A stretch of 37,427 nucleotides of DNA from Oscillospiraceae bacterium (lineage in GTDB: Bacteria > Bacillota > Clostridia > Oscillospirales > Oscillospiraceae), in NCBI GenBank assembly GCA_017435525.1, contig JAFSEW010000017.1, forward strand, positions 1 to 37,427, written 5' to 3'. The position numbers and the translations under genes are program-made. This document shows positions 1 through 7,983 of the stretch, in pieces. The notes under the pieces are model-generated. The model was not told the origin of the DNA. It worked only from the letters and a program-made list of their open reading frames with translations, and did no database searches. Numbering within the stretch: position 1 is the stretch's first letter; every line of letters begins with the position of its first letter.

Positions 1-90
1 CACCTCCCTCATCAGAGGGAGGCTTGCCGCTGCGGCGGGATTGGGCATAGCTAAAGCTTTTTGGAACCACCAGCACAGCTGGTGGTATTC
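1..90. repeat. Left-edge intergenic palindromes
   Basis: Two perfect inverted repeats occupy this non-coding edge. The first has arms CCTCCCTC (3-10) and GAGGGAGG (15-22) around a 4-base loop. The second has 9-base arms at 66-74 and 78-86 around ACA and is followed by a weak T-rich stretch. A short GC-rich hairpin (GCCGC/GCGGC, 26-36) lies between them. They could be the terminator of a gene left of the window, or a copy of a dispersed intergenic palindromic repeat. The sequence alone does not decide. Confidence 0.45.
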
Positions 91-100
91 TTTAACCAAT

Positions 101-137
101 AAAAAAGAAGACCACACTTTGTGTGGCCTTCTTTTTT
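101..137 (-). terminator. Terminator of the tRNA operon (possibly bidirectional)
   Basis: An inverted repeat GAAG-A-CCACAC / GTGTGG-C-CTTC (one A-C mismatch) closes on a TTT loop. It is flanked by A6 on the left and T6 on the right, so it reads as a hairpin plus U-run on either strand. It lies just after the 3' end of tRNA-Gly in the direction of transcription. Confidence 0.85.
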
Positions 138-138
138 A

Positions 139-214
139 TGGAGCGGGTGACGAGGCTCGAACTCGCTACCTCCACCTTGGCAAGGTGGCGCTCTACCGGA
201 TGAGCTACACCCGC
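139..214 (-). tRNA. tRNA-Gly (GCC)
   Basis: The minus strand folds as a complete cloverleaf. The acceptor is GCGGGTG/CACCCGC with discriminator T, the D-arm begins GCTC, the anticodon loop presents GCC, and the T-arm holds TTCGAGC. The 3' CCA is encoded (139-141). It is the last gene of the Val-Asp-Phe-Gly operon. Confidence 0.97.
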
Positions 215-269
215 ATCTTGGTACCGACCGTCGGAATCGAATTGCTTCGATTCCGGCAAAGTCGATATT
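215..269 (-). repeat. tRNA 3'-end relic forming a perfect hairpin in the Phe-Gly spacer
   Basis: On the minus strand this spacer contains TTCGATTCCGAC, identical to the T-arm of the adjacent tRNA-Phe. It is followed by a different 7-base acceptor strand (GGTCGGT) and ACCA, so it looks like the 3' end of a lost tRNA gene. Its T-loop side also pairs perfectly with the bases before it (GGAATCGAA / TTCGATTCC, 233-254), giving a 9-bp hairpin with a 4-base loop. No 5' half of a tRNA is present. Confidence 0.6.
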
Positions 270-345
<76 letters not shown>

Positions 346-350
346 ATATT

Positions 351-372
351 GTGGAGAGCCAGGGCTCTCCAC
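351..372. repeat. Perfect 10-bp hairpin in the Asp-Phe tRNA spacer
   Basis: GTGGAGAGCC and GGCTCTCCAC are exact inverse complements separated by two bases. No T-run follows on the transcribed (minus) strand, so it does not look like a terminator. It may act as a processing or stability element in the tRNA precursor. Confidence 0.7.
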
Positions 373-384
373 AGATGCTTTATT

Positions 385-461
385 TGGCGACCCGGAACGG
401 ACTCGAACCGTCGACCTCCAGCGTGACAGGCTGGCGTGCTAACCGACTGCACCACCGGGCC
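385..461 (-). tRNA. tRNA-Asp (GTC)
   Basis: Complete cloverleaf on the minus strand. The acceptor is GGCCCGG/CCGGGTC with discriminator G (the usual Asp identity base), anticodon stem CCAGC/GCTGG with loop CTGTCAC gives anticodon GTC, and the T-loop is TTCGAGT. CCA is encoded at 385-387. Second gene of the operon. Confidence 0.97.
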
Positions 462-467
462 AAATTT

Positions 468-543
468 TGGTGGGAACAACAGGGCTCGAACCTGTGACCC
501 CATGCTTGTAAGGCATGTGCTCTCCCAGCTGAGCTATGCTCCC
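468..543 (-). tRNA. tRNA-Val (TAC)
   Basis: Complete cloverleaf on the minus strand. The acceptor is GGGAGCA/TGTTCCC with discriminator A, anticodon stem CATGC/GCATG with loop CTTACAA gives anticodon TAC, and the T-loop is TTCGAGC. CCA is encoded at 468-470. First gene of the operon, only about 45 bases below the promoter. Confidence 0.97.
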
Positions 544-585
544 GAATTGTCACCGAAGCGCTTGCACATCTCAGCGACATGGCAC

Positions 586-614
586 ATTATACATGCATGC
601 ACGCATTTTGTCAA
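586..614 (-). promoter_or_regulatory. Consensus promoter of the tRNA operon
   Basis: On the minus strand TTGACA (609-614) and TATAAT (586-591) are separated by exactly 17 bases. Both hexamers are perfect matches to the housekeeping sigma-A consensus, as expected for a stable-RNA operon. The rest of 544-689 holds no gene, and I see no clear terminator for hslO in it. Confidence 0.93.
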
Positions 615-689
615 GCACTTTTTTAATTATTTTTCGCAAAAACTTTCTCGGCGCAAAACAGGCTGCTTTCCCCACCAAATCCGGATATT

Positions 690-1568
690 TTAAAGATTCT
701 TCAGCAGTTCGCGAATATCCTCCGGAGTAAAGCTGTAAGTAGTATCACAAAATTGGCATCCAACAGGGAACGCCTTCCCCTCCTGCGCAATCTCTTCCAG
801 CTCTTCCTTACCCAGGCTGATCAGCGCAGAAGTCACCCGTTCACGGGAGCAATAGCACTTATATTCCACCGGGGTAGTCTCCATAAATACAACACCCAGG
901 TCACCGCACACCTGACCCAGAATATCCTCAGGGGTCAAGCCTGCCTCCAGCATTTTGGTGACGGCACCGGCGCGGCGGATACCGGCTTCCAGCTTATCGA
1001 TCACATCATCCGGTGCACCGGGCAGCAGCTGCAGCAGATAACCGCCGGCCACCTTGACGCTGCAATCACGATCCACCAGGACACCCAGGGCGCAGGCCGT
1101 GGGTGTCTGCTCACTCTGGGCAAAATATGCGGTAACATCATCACCGATCTCGCCGGAAACCAGGGGCACACTGCCCACATAGGGTTCCTTCATCTGCAGG
1201 TCACGGATGACGGTGAGCGTACCGTCGGTACCCACAGTGGCGCCTACATCCAGCTTGCTGGGGAATTTCTCTGCCAGGGGCACATTCGGTTCATACACAT
1301 AGCCACGGACATTGCCCACAGGGTCGGACACACAAACAATCGTACCAATGGGGCCGCCGCCCTTGATCTGCATGGTCATGGAACCGTTTTCCACCTTCTG
1401 CATATTACCCATCATAGAAGCAGCCGTCAGAGCCCGTCCAAAGGCTGCTGTGGCATTGGGCGTTGTTTTATGAATCTCGGCACCCCGACGCACAATCTCC
1501 GTAGAGCGGATAGCTACGGCCTTTACGAAGCCATCCATGGTCATTCCTCTTACCAAATAGTCGCTCAT
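690..1568 (-). CDS. hslO: Hsp33 redox-regulated chaperone
   Basis: A 292-residue holding chaperone of the cytosol that is switched on by oxidation. The C-terminal redox switch is visible as C238-x-C240 and C271-x2-C274. These four cysteines bind zinc when reduced and form disulfides under oxidative stress in the family. Length and the N-terminal substrate-binding domain (for example the GRALTAA segment near residue 44) fit HslO. The ATG start overlaps the stop of the upstream methyltransferase as ATGA, so the two genes are translationally coupled. The SD is the weak AAGGGAAG. It is last in its unit; no strong terminator hairpin was found before the tRNA promoter. Confidence 0.96.
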   Translation of the reverse strand: MSDYLVRGMTMDGFVKAVAIRSTEIVRRGAEIHKTTPNATAAFGRALTAASMMGNMQKVENGSMTMQIKGGGPIGTIVCVSDPVGNVRGYVYEPNVPLAEKFPSKLDVGATVGTDGTLTVIRDLQMKEPYVGSVPLVSGEIGDDVTAYFAQSEQTPTACALGVLVDRDCSVKVAGGYLLQLLPGAPDDVIDKLEAGIRRAGAVTKMLEAGLTPEDILGQVCGDLGVVFMETTPVEYKCYCSRERVTSALISLGKEELEEIAQEGKAFPVGCQFCDTTYSFTPEDIRELLKNL

Positions 1569-2314
1569 TTGATTCTTCCCTTTCTAGCTTTGATATATAT
1601 ACGCTGCTCCCCTTCTCTGGGAGCCTCCATAAGGCGGTCTGCATAGATCCGGATAGATGTAAAGCCAGCATGTTTCAGATAGTCTGTAAGGGTTTGCGCA
1701 TCATAGGCGTATTCTCTGTGCTCCTCAAAGCTGCGCTCCCACACATCTCCCCGACGCTGAAACAAGTCTATACCGTAGGAGCAGATATTGCTTTCTTCGT
1801 CAAATTCTCCCCGCCAGACGCAATACACATCATCGTCCTCGTCCAGGAAAACCTGACCGTCCATTGCTCTGAGTTTTTCCGGTGTGTTCACATCAAAAAT
1901 AAAGCAGCCACCGGGATTCAGCGCCTTATACACTCTGCGGATCGCTTCCTCACAATCTGCAGGATTTGTAATGTAGTCCAGACTGTCCAGCGCGCACACA
2001 GCCAGATCCACCCCTCTGGGCAGCTGCAACCGTTCCAACCGCTGGCATACAAACACAGGCGGACAGGGCGCATCCTGTGCCTTCTGGCTGGCCACACAGA
2101 GCATTTCCTCCGACATATCCACGCCGGTTACCTGCAGTCCTCTTTGGGCCAGCAGCGCCGTCACAGAGCCGGTGCCGCAAGCCAGATCCACTGCCGTTCT
2201 GGGTCTTAAGCCCTCACCACGCAGAATCTGAAAATAAAAGTCCACCACAGCGGCATAGTCTACATCGTTTGTCAGACGGTCATAGCTGGCAGCCAATGCA
2301 CCGTATGCATCCAT
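1565..2314 (-). CDS. Class I SAM-dependent methyltransferase
   Basis: About 249 residues with a Rossmann-type SAM-binding fold. Motif I is DLACGTGS (about residues 43-50), followed by the acidic end of strand 2 (VTGVDMSEEML) and a later FIFDVNT segment. The family includes methyltransferases for small molecules, RNA or protein, and nothing here fixes the substrate. An in-frame GTG at 2323 and ATG at 2320 exist, but SD GGAG at 2323-2326 is best spaced (8 bases) from ATG 2314, which I chose. It is coupled to hslO by a 4-base overlap. Its SD lies only a few bases below the ftsZ terminator, leaving no room for a promoter in between. Confidence 0.85.
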   Translation of the reverse strand: MDAYGALAASYDRLTNDVDYAAVVDFYFQILRGEGLRPRTAVDLACGTGSVTALLAQRGLQVTGVDMSEEMLCVASQKAQDAPCPPVFVCQRLERLQLPRGVDLAVCALDSLDYITNPADCEEAIRRVYKALNPGGCFIFDVNTPEKLRAMDGQVFLDEDDDVYCVWRGEFDEESNICSYGIDLFQRRGDVWERSFEEHREYAYDAQTLTDYLKHAGFTSIRIYADRLMEAPREGEQRIYIKARKGRIK

Positions 2315-2330
2315 ACCCATCACTCCTCAC

Positions 2331-2363
2331 AAAAAAGCATCCCGGGCCAACGGTCCGGGATGC
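2331..2363 (-). terminator. ftsZ terminator
   Basis: On the minus strand GCATCCCGG and its complement close a strong stem (2337-2363), followed directly by six T residues (2331-2336). It sits just after the ftsZ stop, and the next SD starts at about 2328. Confidence 0.9.
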
Positions 2364-2376
2364 TGCGGCGGTTTTC

Positions 2377-3450
2377 TTATCTGCCGAAAATCTTGAAGAT
2401 TTCGTCAATCTCGCTAATGTCGCCGGTGGACACGGGTTCTGCAGCCTTGGGTGCAGCAGTGGAAGCAGCTGCAGCTCTGGGAGCAACAAACTCGTCATCA
2501 ATGTGGTCAAAACCGGTGGCAATCACGGTAACGCGCATCTCATCCTGGAAGCTATCGGAAGAAGTAGCACCGAAGATGATGTTGGCATTGGGGTTGGCAT
2601 TCTCCTGCACGATACTGGCAGCAGTCTCCACATCGTCCAGAGTCAGCTCTGCAGAGCCGGTAACATTCACCAGAACGCCCATAGCGCCGTTGATGGAAGT
2701 TTCCAGCAGGGGGCTGGAAACAGCGGCCAGAGCAGCCTGCTCAGCCTTCTCCCGGCCGGTGGCAACGCCGACACCCATGTGTGCGCGGCCTGCGTTCTTC
2801 ATAATGGCGGAAACGTCAGCGAAGTCCAGGTTGATGATCACATTCTCGGAGAAGCCGACCAGCTCAGAGATGGAGGACACAGCCTGCTTCAGAACATCAT
2901 CAGCAATACCGAAGGCATTGGCGAAGGTAATCTTCTGGTCAGTGACATACTTCAGGCGGTCGTTGGGGATGATGATCAGGGAATCCACCTTGCCGGACAG
3001 CTCAGCGATACCTGCATCAGCCTGACGCATACGGTTGGCGCCTTCAAACTTGAAGGGCTTGGTCACAACACCAACGGTGAGGATACCGGCCTCATGAGCC
3101 AGATCTGCAACGATGGGTGCAGCGCCGGTACCGGTGCCGCCGCCCATACCGGCAGTGATGAACACCATGTCGGTATCTTCCAGAATCTTGGCGATCTGTG
3201 CGCGGCTTTCCTCGGCGGACTGCTTGCCCACTTCAGGCTTGGAGCCTGCGCCCATACCGCCGGTGAGCTTCTCACCGATCTGGATCTTATTCTTACAAAC
3301 GGACTTGTTGAGGTCCTGCTTATCGGTATTTACAACGACAAAATCAACGCCGCCAACGCCGGCATCGATCATGCGGTTAACAACATTATTACCTGCGCCG
3401 CCAACACCGATCACTTTGATCTTAACAACGCGTTCCTGAAAATCAGCCAT
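2377..3450 (-). CDS. ftsZ: Cell division protein FtsZ
   Basis: A 357-residue tubulin-like GTPase that forms the Z-ring at midcell. Visible motifs are the N-terminal nucleotide-binding GVGGAGNN (residues 15-22), the tubulin signature GGGTGTG (103-109), and the catalytic T7 loop NLDFADV (207-213). A linker rich in A and P is followed by a conserved C-terminal tail (EIDEIFKIFGR) of the type that binds FtsA, SepF or EzrA-like partners. The SD AGGAGG precedes ATG 3450. It is the final dcw gene, separated from ftsQ by 148 bases that contain its own promoter, and it ends in its own terminator. No ftsA lies beside it, so another membrane tether such as SepF is likely encoded elsewhere (inference). 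Confidence 0.99.
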   Translation of the reverse strand: MADFQERVVKIKVIGVGGAGNNVVNRMIDAGVGGVDFVVVNTDKQDLNKSVCKNKIQIGEKLTGGMGAGSKPEVGKQSAEESRAQIAKILEDTDMVFITAGMGGGTGTGAAPIVADLAHEAGILTVGVVTKPFKFEGANRMRQADAGIAELSGKVDSLIIIPNDRLKYVTDQKITFANAFGIADDVLKQAVSSISELVGFSENVIINLDFADVSAIMKNAGRAHMGVGVATGREKAEQAALAAVSSPLLETSINGAMGVLVNVTGSAELTLDDVETAASIVQENANPNANIIFGATSSDSFQDEMRVTVIATGFDHIDDEFVAPRAAAASTAAPKAAEPVSTGDISEIDEIFKIFGR

Positions 3451-3523
3451 TATGCTTTCCTCCTATGTATCCTTTGGCACGGATACCGGAGCACCCGCGC
3501 AGTACTTACAATCTTACTCGTAC

Positions 3524-3552
3524 ATTCTATCCTGAATTTTGCAATTGGTCAA
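3524..3552 (-). promoter_or_regulatory. ftsZ promoter
   Basis: On the minus strand TTGACC (3547-3552), a 17-base spacer and TAGAAT (3524-3529) form a strong sigma-A-type promoter about 70 bases before the ftsZ start. It would let FtsZ be made at a higher level than the rest of the dcw operon. Confidence 0.85.
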
Positions 3553-3598
3553 TAGAAAATATCAATGTTCGTCAAAAAATTTGCAAAGTGTTACAATC

Positions 3599-4654
3599 TC
3601 ACTCCAGGAACGGCTCGTAAATCACCTGATCCTGAATCAGCATAAAGCTGATGTCCAGAAGGCCGGTATCATAGTCCTTCAGCTGGGCAACGGCTTCACA
3701 CATGCAGCGGATTTTATAGCTGAGCTGAGAATTATCGCCCAGACGCACCTGATACTGCTGACCGTACCACAGTTCAATATCCGCCAGGTCCTCCACATCT
3801 ACCGTATCCACCAGACCCATGATACTGTTGTCTTCCAGATACTGCAGAATGCTCAGCGCTGTATTGAGCCGTTCCTGTGCCGGCACGGTGATTACCAGCG
3901 TTTCCGCTGTGGGGTCTGTGGAATCCACCGGATGTTCCCAGGCGGAAACCTGTTCCCCGACAACGGGGTCGGCAATATGCACACCCATGATTTTGGTATA
4001 GCCGTCGGCAGTCAGCGCGTCCACCTGGTCCACCACCTTACCGTCGGCTGTGATCAGCCACCAGCGGTTGGCACCGTCCTGGGCAGCATACGCCACATCC
4101 AGTTCCTCTATCACAATATTTACCGTATCCGGCAGTTTTATACCGATCCGCACATTTTTTACATACGGAAGTGCTGCCTGGATCTTGCCAACTGCCTGAA
4201 TTTTACCGAAACTCAGAAGGTTTTCTCCCTCCTGAATGCCGGATGCTTCCTTCACGGTCCAGGCATCGTACTTTTGGGTGCCGTACACAACCACCTTTTC
4301 CACCTTAAAGAAAATGGAAAGGCCAAAGGTCAGCGCCAGCACAACCGCCAGCACCGTGATCAGCTGCAGAATCAGACGGCTGCGGCTGAAAGGCTTGGCC
4401 GGGGTATACACCACATCCGGCGTTGGCCGTCTTTTGACAGGTTGTGCCTGCTTAGGCTTCGGCGCTGCCCTGCGTTTTGGCTGCGCAGCGGTTCTTTTGC
4501 GGCTGGGAGCCGCTGCAGTGGGCGCGGGTTTTCTGCCCGCAGGCGCTGCGGAACGCTTCTTCTGCGGTGCAGCCGAGGGCTTTTTCCGAACCGCAGTTCC
4601 CGCCTTGCTGCGGGTAGTTGCCGCCGCAGAGCGTTTCTTTTCTTTTGTATCCAT
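3599..4654 (-). CDS. ftsQ: Cell division protein FtsQ/DivIB
   Basis: A 351-residue bitopic division protein that joins FtsL and FtsB/DivIC in the divisome. The N-terminal 90 residues are cytoplasmic and very rich in K, R, A and P. One membrane segment follows at about 93-117. The POTRA domain starts with the VEKVVVYGTQKYDAWTV segment and runs to about residue 190, and the rest is an extracytoplasmic FtsQ/DivIB beta domain. The basic tail is much longer than in E. coli FtsQ but of a kind seen in clostridial proteins. It follows murG by 21 bases and has no clear terminator behind it. Confidence 0.92.
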   Translation of the reverse strand: MDTKEKKRSAAATTRSKAGTAVRKKPSAAPQKKRSAAPAGRKPAPTAAAPSRKRTAAQPKRRAAPKPKQAQPVKRRPTPDVVYTPAKPFSRSRLILQLITVLAVVLALTFGLSIFFKVEKVVVYGTQKYDAWTVKEASGIQEGENLLSFGKIQAVGKIQAALPYVKNVRIGIKLPDTVNIVIEELDVAYAAQDGANRWWLITADGKVVDQVDALTADGYTKIMGVHIADPVVGEQVSAWEHPVDSTDPTAETLVITVPAQERLNTALSILQYLEDNSIMGLVDTVDVEDLADIELWYGQQYQVRLGDNSQLSYKIRCMCEAVAQLKDYDTGLLDISFMLIQDQVIYEPFLE

Positions 4655-4675
4655 CGGATTCTCCTTCCTATGGAT

Positions 4676-5806
4676 TTACTTTCCGGCCTTGGCCAGTTGT
4701 TCCATAATGTTGCAAATGCGCTGGGCGCTGTCGGGTACGCAGGCTTCTTTCATGGCTGCTGCCATATCCGCCTGACGGTTGGGATTTTCCAGGATTGCGC
4801 GGATTTCTTCATACAGGCGCTGGGCAGTGCAGTCCTTTTCCAGCAGCAGCACCGCGCCGCCCTTATCGGAAATCACCCGGGCATTCTTTTCCTGATGGTT
4901 ATCGGTAACATTGGGAGACGGAATCAGAACGCAGGGTGTTCCACTGGCTGCAATCTCATTGCAGCTGGAAGCACCGGCACGGCTGATAATCACATCTGCC
5001 GCTGCCATTACGGTGGGCATATTGTAGATATACTCCCGCATATCGATGGCACCGCTGTTTTCCGCGTCCACGCCCAGTTCTTTCAGCTTATCGGGGAACC
5101 ATTCCCAACCGAAGCTGCCGACGCCGTGGATATGCTGCCAGGGGAATCCGGCCTCCTGCTCCAGCTTCATCAGATCTGCCATTGCCAGGTTCATCATCTT
5201 TGCGCCCTGGCTGCCAAAGGTGGAAACCACCAGCGGACGGCTGTCCAGCCCCAGCTCTTCCCTGGCGGCAGCCTTCTGCGCCAAGAAGAATTCCTGCCGG
5301 ACGGGCATGCCCACAGCTTCGGTCTTCTCCGGATGCTTATAGTGCTTGGCGCTTTCCGGGAAGCAGATCAGCACCCGGTCTGCCCAGGCAGCTGCCATGC
5401 GGGTAGTCAGGCCGGGCATGGCGTTGGCCTCATGGACACAGGTGGGGATCTTCATCAGCTTGCCCGCCAGCAGCGCAGGAAAGCTGGCATAACCGCCGGT
5501 ACCCACGATCACATCGGGCTTGAACGCTTTGATAATCTTCTTGCAGCCGGATACGGCGCTGACTGCATTGGACACCGCCTGAATATTGGCCTTGATACCC
5601 GCCAGATTCAGCTTCCGGCGCATACCGGCTGTGGGGAAAGTGCGCAGTTCGTAGCCTGCCGCAGGCACCAGTTTCTCTTCCATGTGGCCGGTTGCACCGA
5701 TGAAGAGAATATTGCTGTCGGGGTAGCGTTCTTTCCATGTATTGGCAACTGCAATGGCAGGATTAATATGGCCGCCGGTACCACCGCAGGTAAAAATCAC
5801 ATTCAT
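4676..5806 (-). CDS. murG: UDP-GlcNAc:undecaprenyl-PP-MurNAc-pentapeptide GlcNAc transferase MurG
   Basis: A 376-residue peripheral membrane glycosyltransferase that turns lipid I into lipid II. The N-terminal glycine-rich loop TCGGTGGHINPAIAV (about 6-20) and the C-terminal UDP-sugar region (SRAGASSCNEIAASGTPCVLIPSP, then NHQEKNA) are typical of GT28 MurG. The frame stays open further upstream, but ATG 5806 has a good SD (AGGAGG) and begins the conserved MNVIFTCGG, so the longer form is rejected. Its start overlaps the ftsW stop as ATGA, implying coupled translation. Confidence 0.98.
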   Translation of the reverse strand: MNVIFTCGGTGGHINPAIAVANTWKERYPDSNILFIGATGHMEEKLVPAAGYELRTFPTAGMRRKLNLAGIKANIQAVSNAVSAVSGCKKIIKAFKPDVIVGTGGYASFPALLAGKLMKIPTCVHEANAMPGLTTRMAAAWADRVLICFPESAKHYKHPEKTEAVGMPVRQEFFLAQKAAAREELGLDSRPLVVSTFGSQGAKMMNLAMADLMKLEQEAGFPWQHIHGVGSFGWEWFPDKLKELGVDAENSGAIDMREYIYNMPTVMAAADVIISRAGASSCNEIAASGTPCVLIPSPNVTDNHQEKNARVISDKGGAVLLLEKDCTAQRLYEEIRAILENPNRQADMAAAMKEACVPDSAQRICNIMEQLAKAGK

Positions 5807-6978
5807 AGGAAATCCTCCTGTTTTTTGGCTTGATTTCTGTATCGGGATATGCCCAGTACAATTCCCATCTCCCCTAAGTTGACTGCCAGGGCTGTTCCGC
5901 CGTAAGAGAAAAACGGCAATGCAATTCCGGTAGATGGCAAAAGGTTGGTTACAACGCAAAGATTCAAAATGGTCTGAACCGCAATGAGGGTCACCAGGCC
6001 GGCCGCCAGCACTGTGGAAAACCGGTCGGCAGCATGCAGGGCTATCCAGTAGCCACGCAGGATCAGGGCAGCAAACAGCACCATAATCAGCAGCGCCCCC
6101 ACCAGGCCAAGCTCTTCACACACAACGGCAAAGATATAGTCATTATATTGAAATGGCAGATACAGGTACTTCTGCCTGCTCTTTCCCAGCCCCAACCCCA
6201 GAAGTCCCCCGGAGCCGATGGCATAGAGGGATTGCAGGATCTGGTAGCCCGTATCGCTGGGATCTCCCTCAGGATACAGCCAGGCCGATACGCGGTCCCC
6301 GGCATATCCCATAAAACTGATATATATTATCACAAAAACAGCCGCAGCACAAGCCCCAGCTATCAACCACTTGGGGGATGTACCCGCCACAAACATCATT
6401 ACCACAGCCACCATGCCCATGAGCATAATAGCCGAGAGATGTTTTTCCAGCGCCAGGGGCACCAGAATGCCCAAAAGGGCGCTGCCGAATCCCAGAACGC
6501 CATAGCGGAATTTCTTCGCTTCTGCGCCGAAGCTTCTGGTAAGCCTGGCAAACAGGACGATCATGGTAAATTTCGCGATCTCCGAGGGCTGAAACTGCAG
6601 CCCCGCAATATTGATCCACCGCTTTGCGCCGTTGACAGATTGCCCCATCACCAGCACGCTCAGCAGCAGCACAATGCTGACACCGTACAGATGCCAGGAA
6701 AACTTCTGCCACAAAACTGCCGGAATACGGGAAAGCACCGCCATAGCCAGAAGGCCAATGGCGGCGCACACCGCCTGCTTCTGCAGATAACGGGTGGATG
6801 TCCGGTAGCCGGTGTCATAGAGGCTCTGGGCGCAGCTGGCAGAATACAGCATCACCAGTCCGATCCCCAGGAGCAGCAACAGCAGCACCAGAAAAACAGT
6901 ATCAACATTTTCTTCCCCGACGGCTCTTCCGCCGGGGCGGTTCTCTTTGGCATACGCAGAAGTTCTCTGCACAGCCAC
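5803..6978 (-). CDS. ftsW: SEDS peptidoglycan glycosyltransferase FtsW (SpoVE-like)
   Basis: A 391-residue polytopic SEDS protein that polymerises lipid II together with a class B PBP. About nine to ten hydrophobic segments follow a short cytoplasmic N-terminus. Family signatures are FQPSEIAKF, the YLPFQYNDYIFAVVCEELG loop, and the C-terminal LPSTGIALPFFSYGG followed by GISRYR. FtsW and SpoVE cannot be told apart by sequence alone. As the only SEDS gene in the dcw cluster, a vegetative division role is the simplest reading. It follows mraY after 18 bases and overlaps murG by 4. No murD lies between mraY and this gene. Confidence 0.95.
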   Translation of the reverse strand: MAVQRTSAYAKENRPGGRAVGEENVDTVFLVLLLLLLGIGLVMLYSASCAQSLYDTGYRTSTRYLQKQAVCAAIGLLAMAVLSRIPAVLWQKFSWHLYGVSIVLLLSVLVMGQSVNGAKRWINIAGLQFQPSEIAKFTMIVLFARLTRSFGAEAKKFRYGVLGFGSALLGILVPLALEKHLSAIMLMGMVAVVMMFVAGTSPKWLIAGACAAAVFVIIYISFMGYAGDRVSAWLYPEGDPSDTGYQILQSLYAIGSGGLLGLGLGKSRQKYLYLPFQYNDYIFAVVCEELGLVGALLIMVLFAALILRGYWIALHAADRFSTVLAAGLVTLIAVQTILNLCVVTNLLPSTGIALPFFSYGGTALAVNLGEMGIVLGISRYRNQAKKQEDFL

Positions 6979-6996
6979 AGATCTCCTTTCAGATCA

Positions 6997-7968
6997 TTAT
7001 CGGATGCTGACAGCCAGCCAAGCCAGCAGGCACATCAACGCAGACACGCCGGAGAATACCAGCACGATCTTGACTTCCTTCCAGCCGCACATCTCAAAAT
7101 GGTGGTGGATGGGTGCCATCTTAAAGAATCGCTTGCCGTGGGTAGCCTTAAAATAGAACACCTGAATAATATCGGAGACAGTCTCCACGATATACACAAA
7201 GCCCACAAGCACCAGAATCAGAGGCATATCCAGCGCAAAGGCCAGTCCGCATACCAGGCCGCCCATAAACAAAGAGCCGGTGTCGCCCATAAAGACCTTG
7301 GCAGGATGCCAGTTGTAGAACAGGTAGGCGACGAGGCCGCCGACCATAGCGGCAGGCAGCAGCGCCAGATCAAATCTGCCCACGGATACGGCAGTGGCAG
7401 CAAAGAACACCATAACAGGAATGGTCACGCTGCTGCTGAGACCGTCGATACCGTCGGTGAGGTTCACCGCATTGACACAGCCCACCATGACAAACATGGC
7501 AAAAAAGATATACACAATGGGATGCAGATAGAAGGTCACATTTACGAAGGGGATCCAAATGGTGCTGCTCATAATGTTCTGCCGGTAAAGCACATACAGA
7601 TACACGGCAGATACCGCCATCTGCAGCATGGCCTTCTGAATCGCCGTCAGGCCCAGATCCCGCTTATATTTTACTTTACAGAAATCATCCAGGAATCCTA
7701 CCAGGCCGAAGCACAGGCCCAGGGCCAGCACATAGAAAGCGGAATACTCTTTCGTGGTAAAGAGGTTTCCCAGCAGGCACAGCACCGCTGCGGAAATAAA
7801 CATCAGGCCGCCCATCAAAGGGGTACCCGCCTTGTTGTTGTGCCAGGTGGGGCCGATATCGCGCAGAGACTGGCCAGCCTTCAGCGCCCGGAGCACCGGC
7901 AGCAGAAAATACCCGATCACACCGGTCAGCACAGCTGCCACAGCTGCTGTTACAAAAATTCTAGTCAT
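6997..7968 (-). CDS. mraY: Phospho-MurNAc-pentapeptide transferase MraY
   Basis: A 323-residue integral membrane enzyme that makes lipid I from UDP-MurNAc-pentapeptide and undecaprenyl phosphate. Catalytic and metal-binding motifs are visible: LDDFCK (about 93-98), NAVNLTDGIDGL (166-177), FMGDTGS (226-232) and the HHHFE loop (288-292). About ten membrane segments are predicted by eye. SD CGGAGG precedes ATG 7968. It lies 15 bases after murF. Confidence 0.98.
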   Translation of the reverse strand: MTRIFVTAAVAAVLTGVIGYFLLPVLRALKAGQSLRDIGPTWHNNKAGTPLMGGLMFISAAVLCLLGNLFTTKEYSAFYVLALGLCFGLVGFLDDFCKVKYKRDLGLTAIQKAMLQMAVSAVYLYVLYRQNIMSSTIWIPFVNVTFYLHPIVYIFFAMFVMVGCVNAVNLTDGIDGLSSSVTIPVMVFFAATAVSVGRFDLALLPAAMVGGLVAYLFYNWHPAKVFMGDTGSLFMGGLVCGLAFALDMPLILVLVGFVYIVETVSDIIQVFYFKATHGKRFFKMAPIHHHFEMCGWKEVKIVLVFSGVSALMCLLAWLAVSIR

Positions 7969-7983
7969 GTACGTTTCCTCCGC

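Noticed and set aside
5807-5959. N-terminal extension of murG
   Set aside because: The open frame runs back into ftsW, but the conserved MurG start and a strong SD place initiation at 5806.
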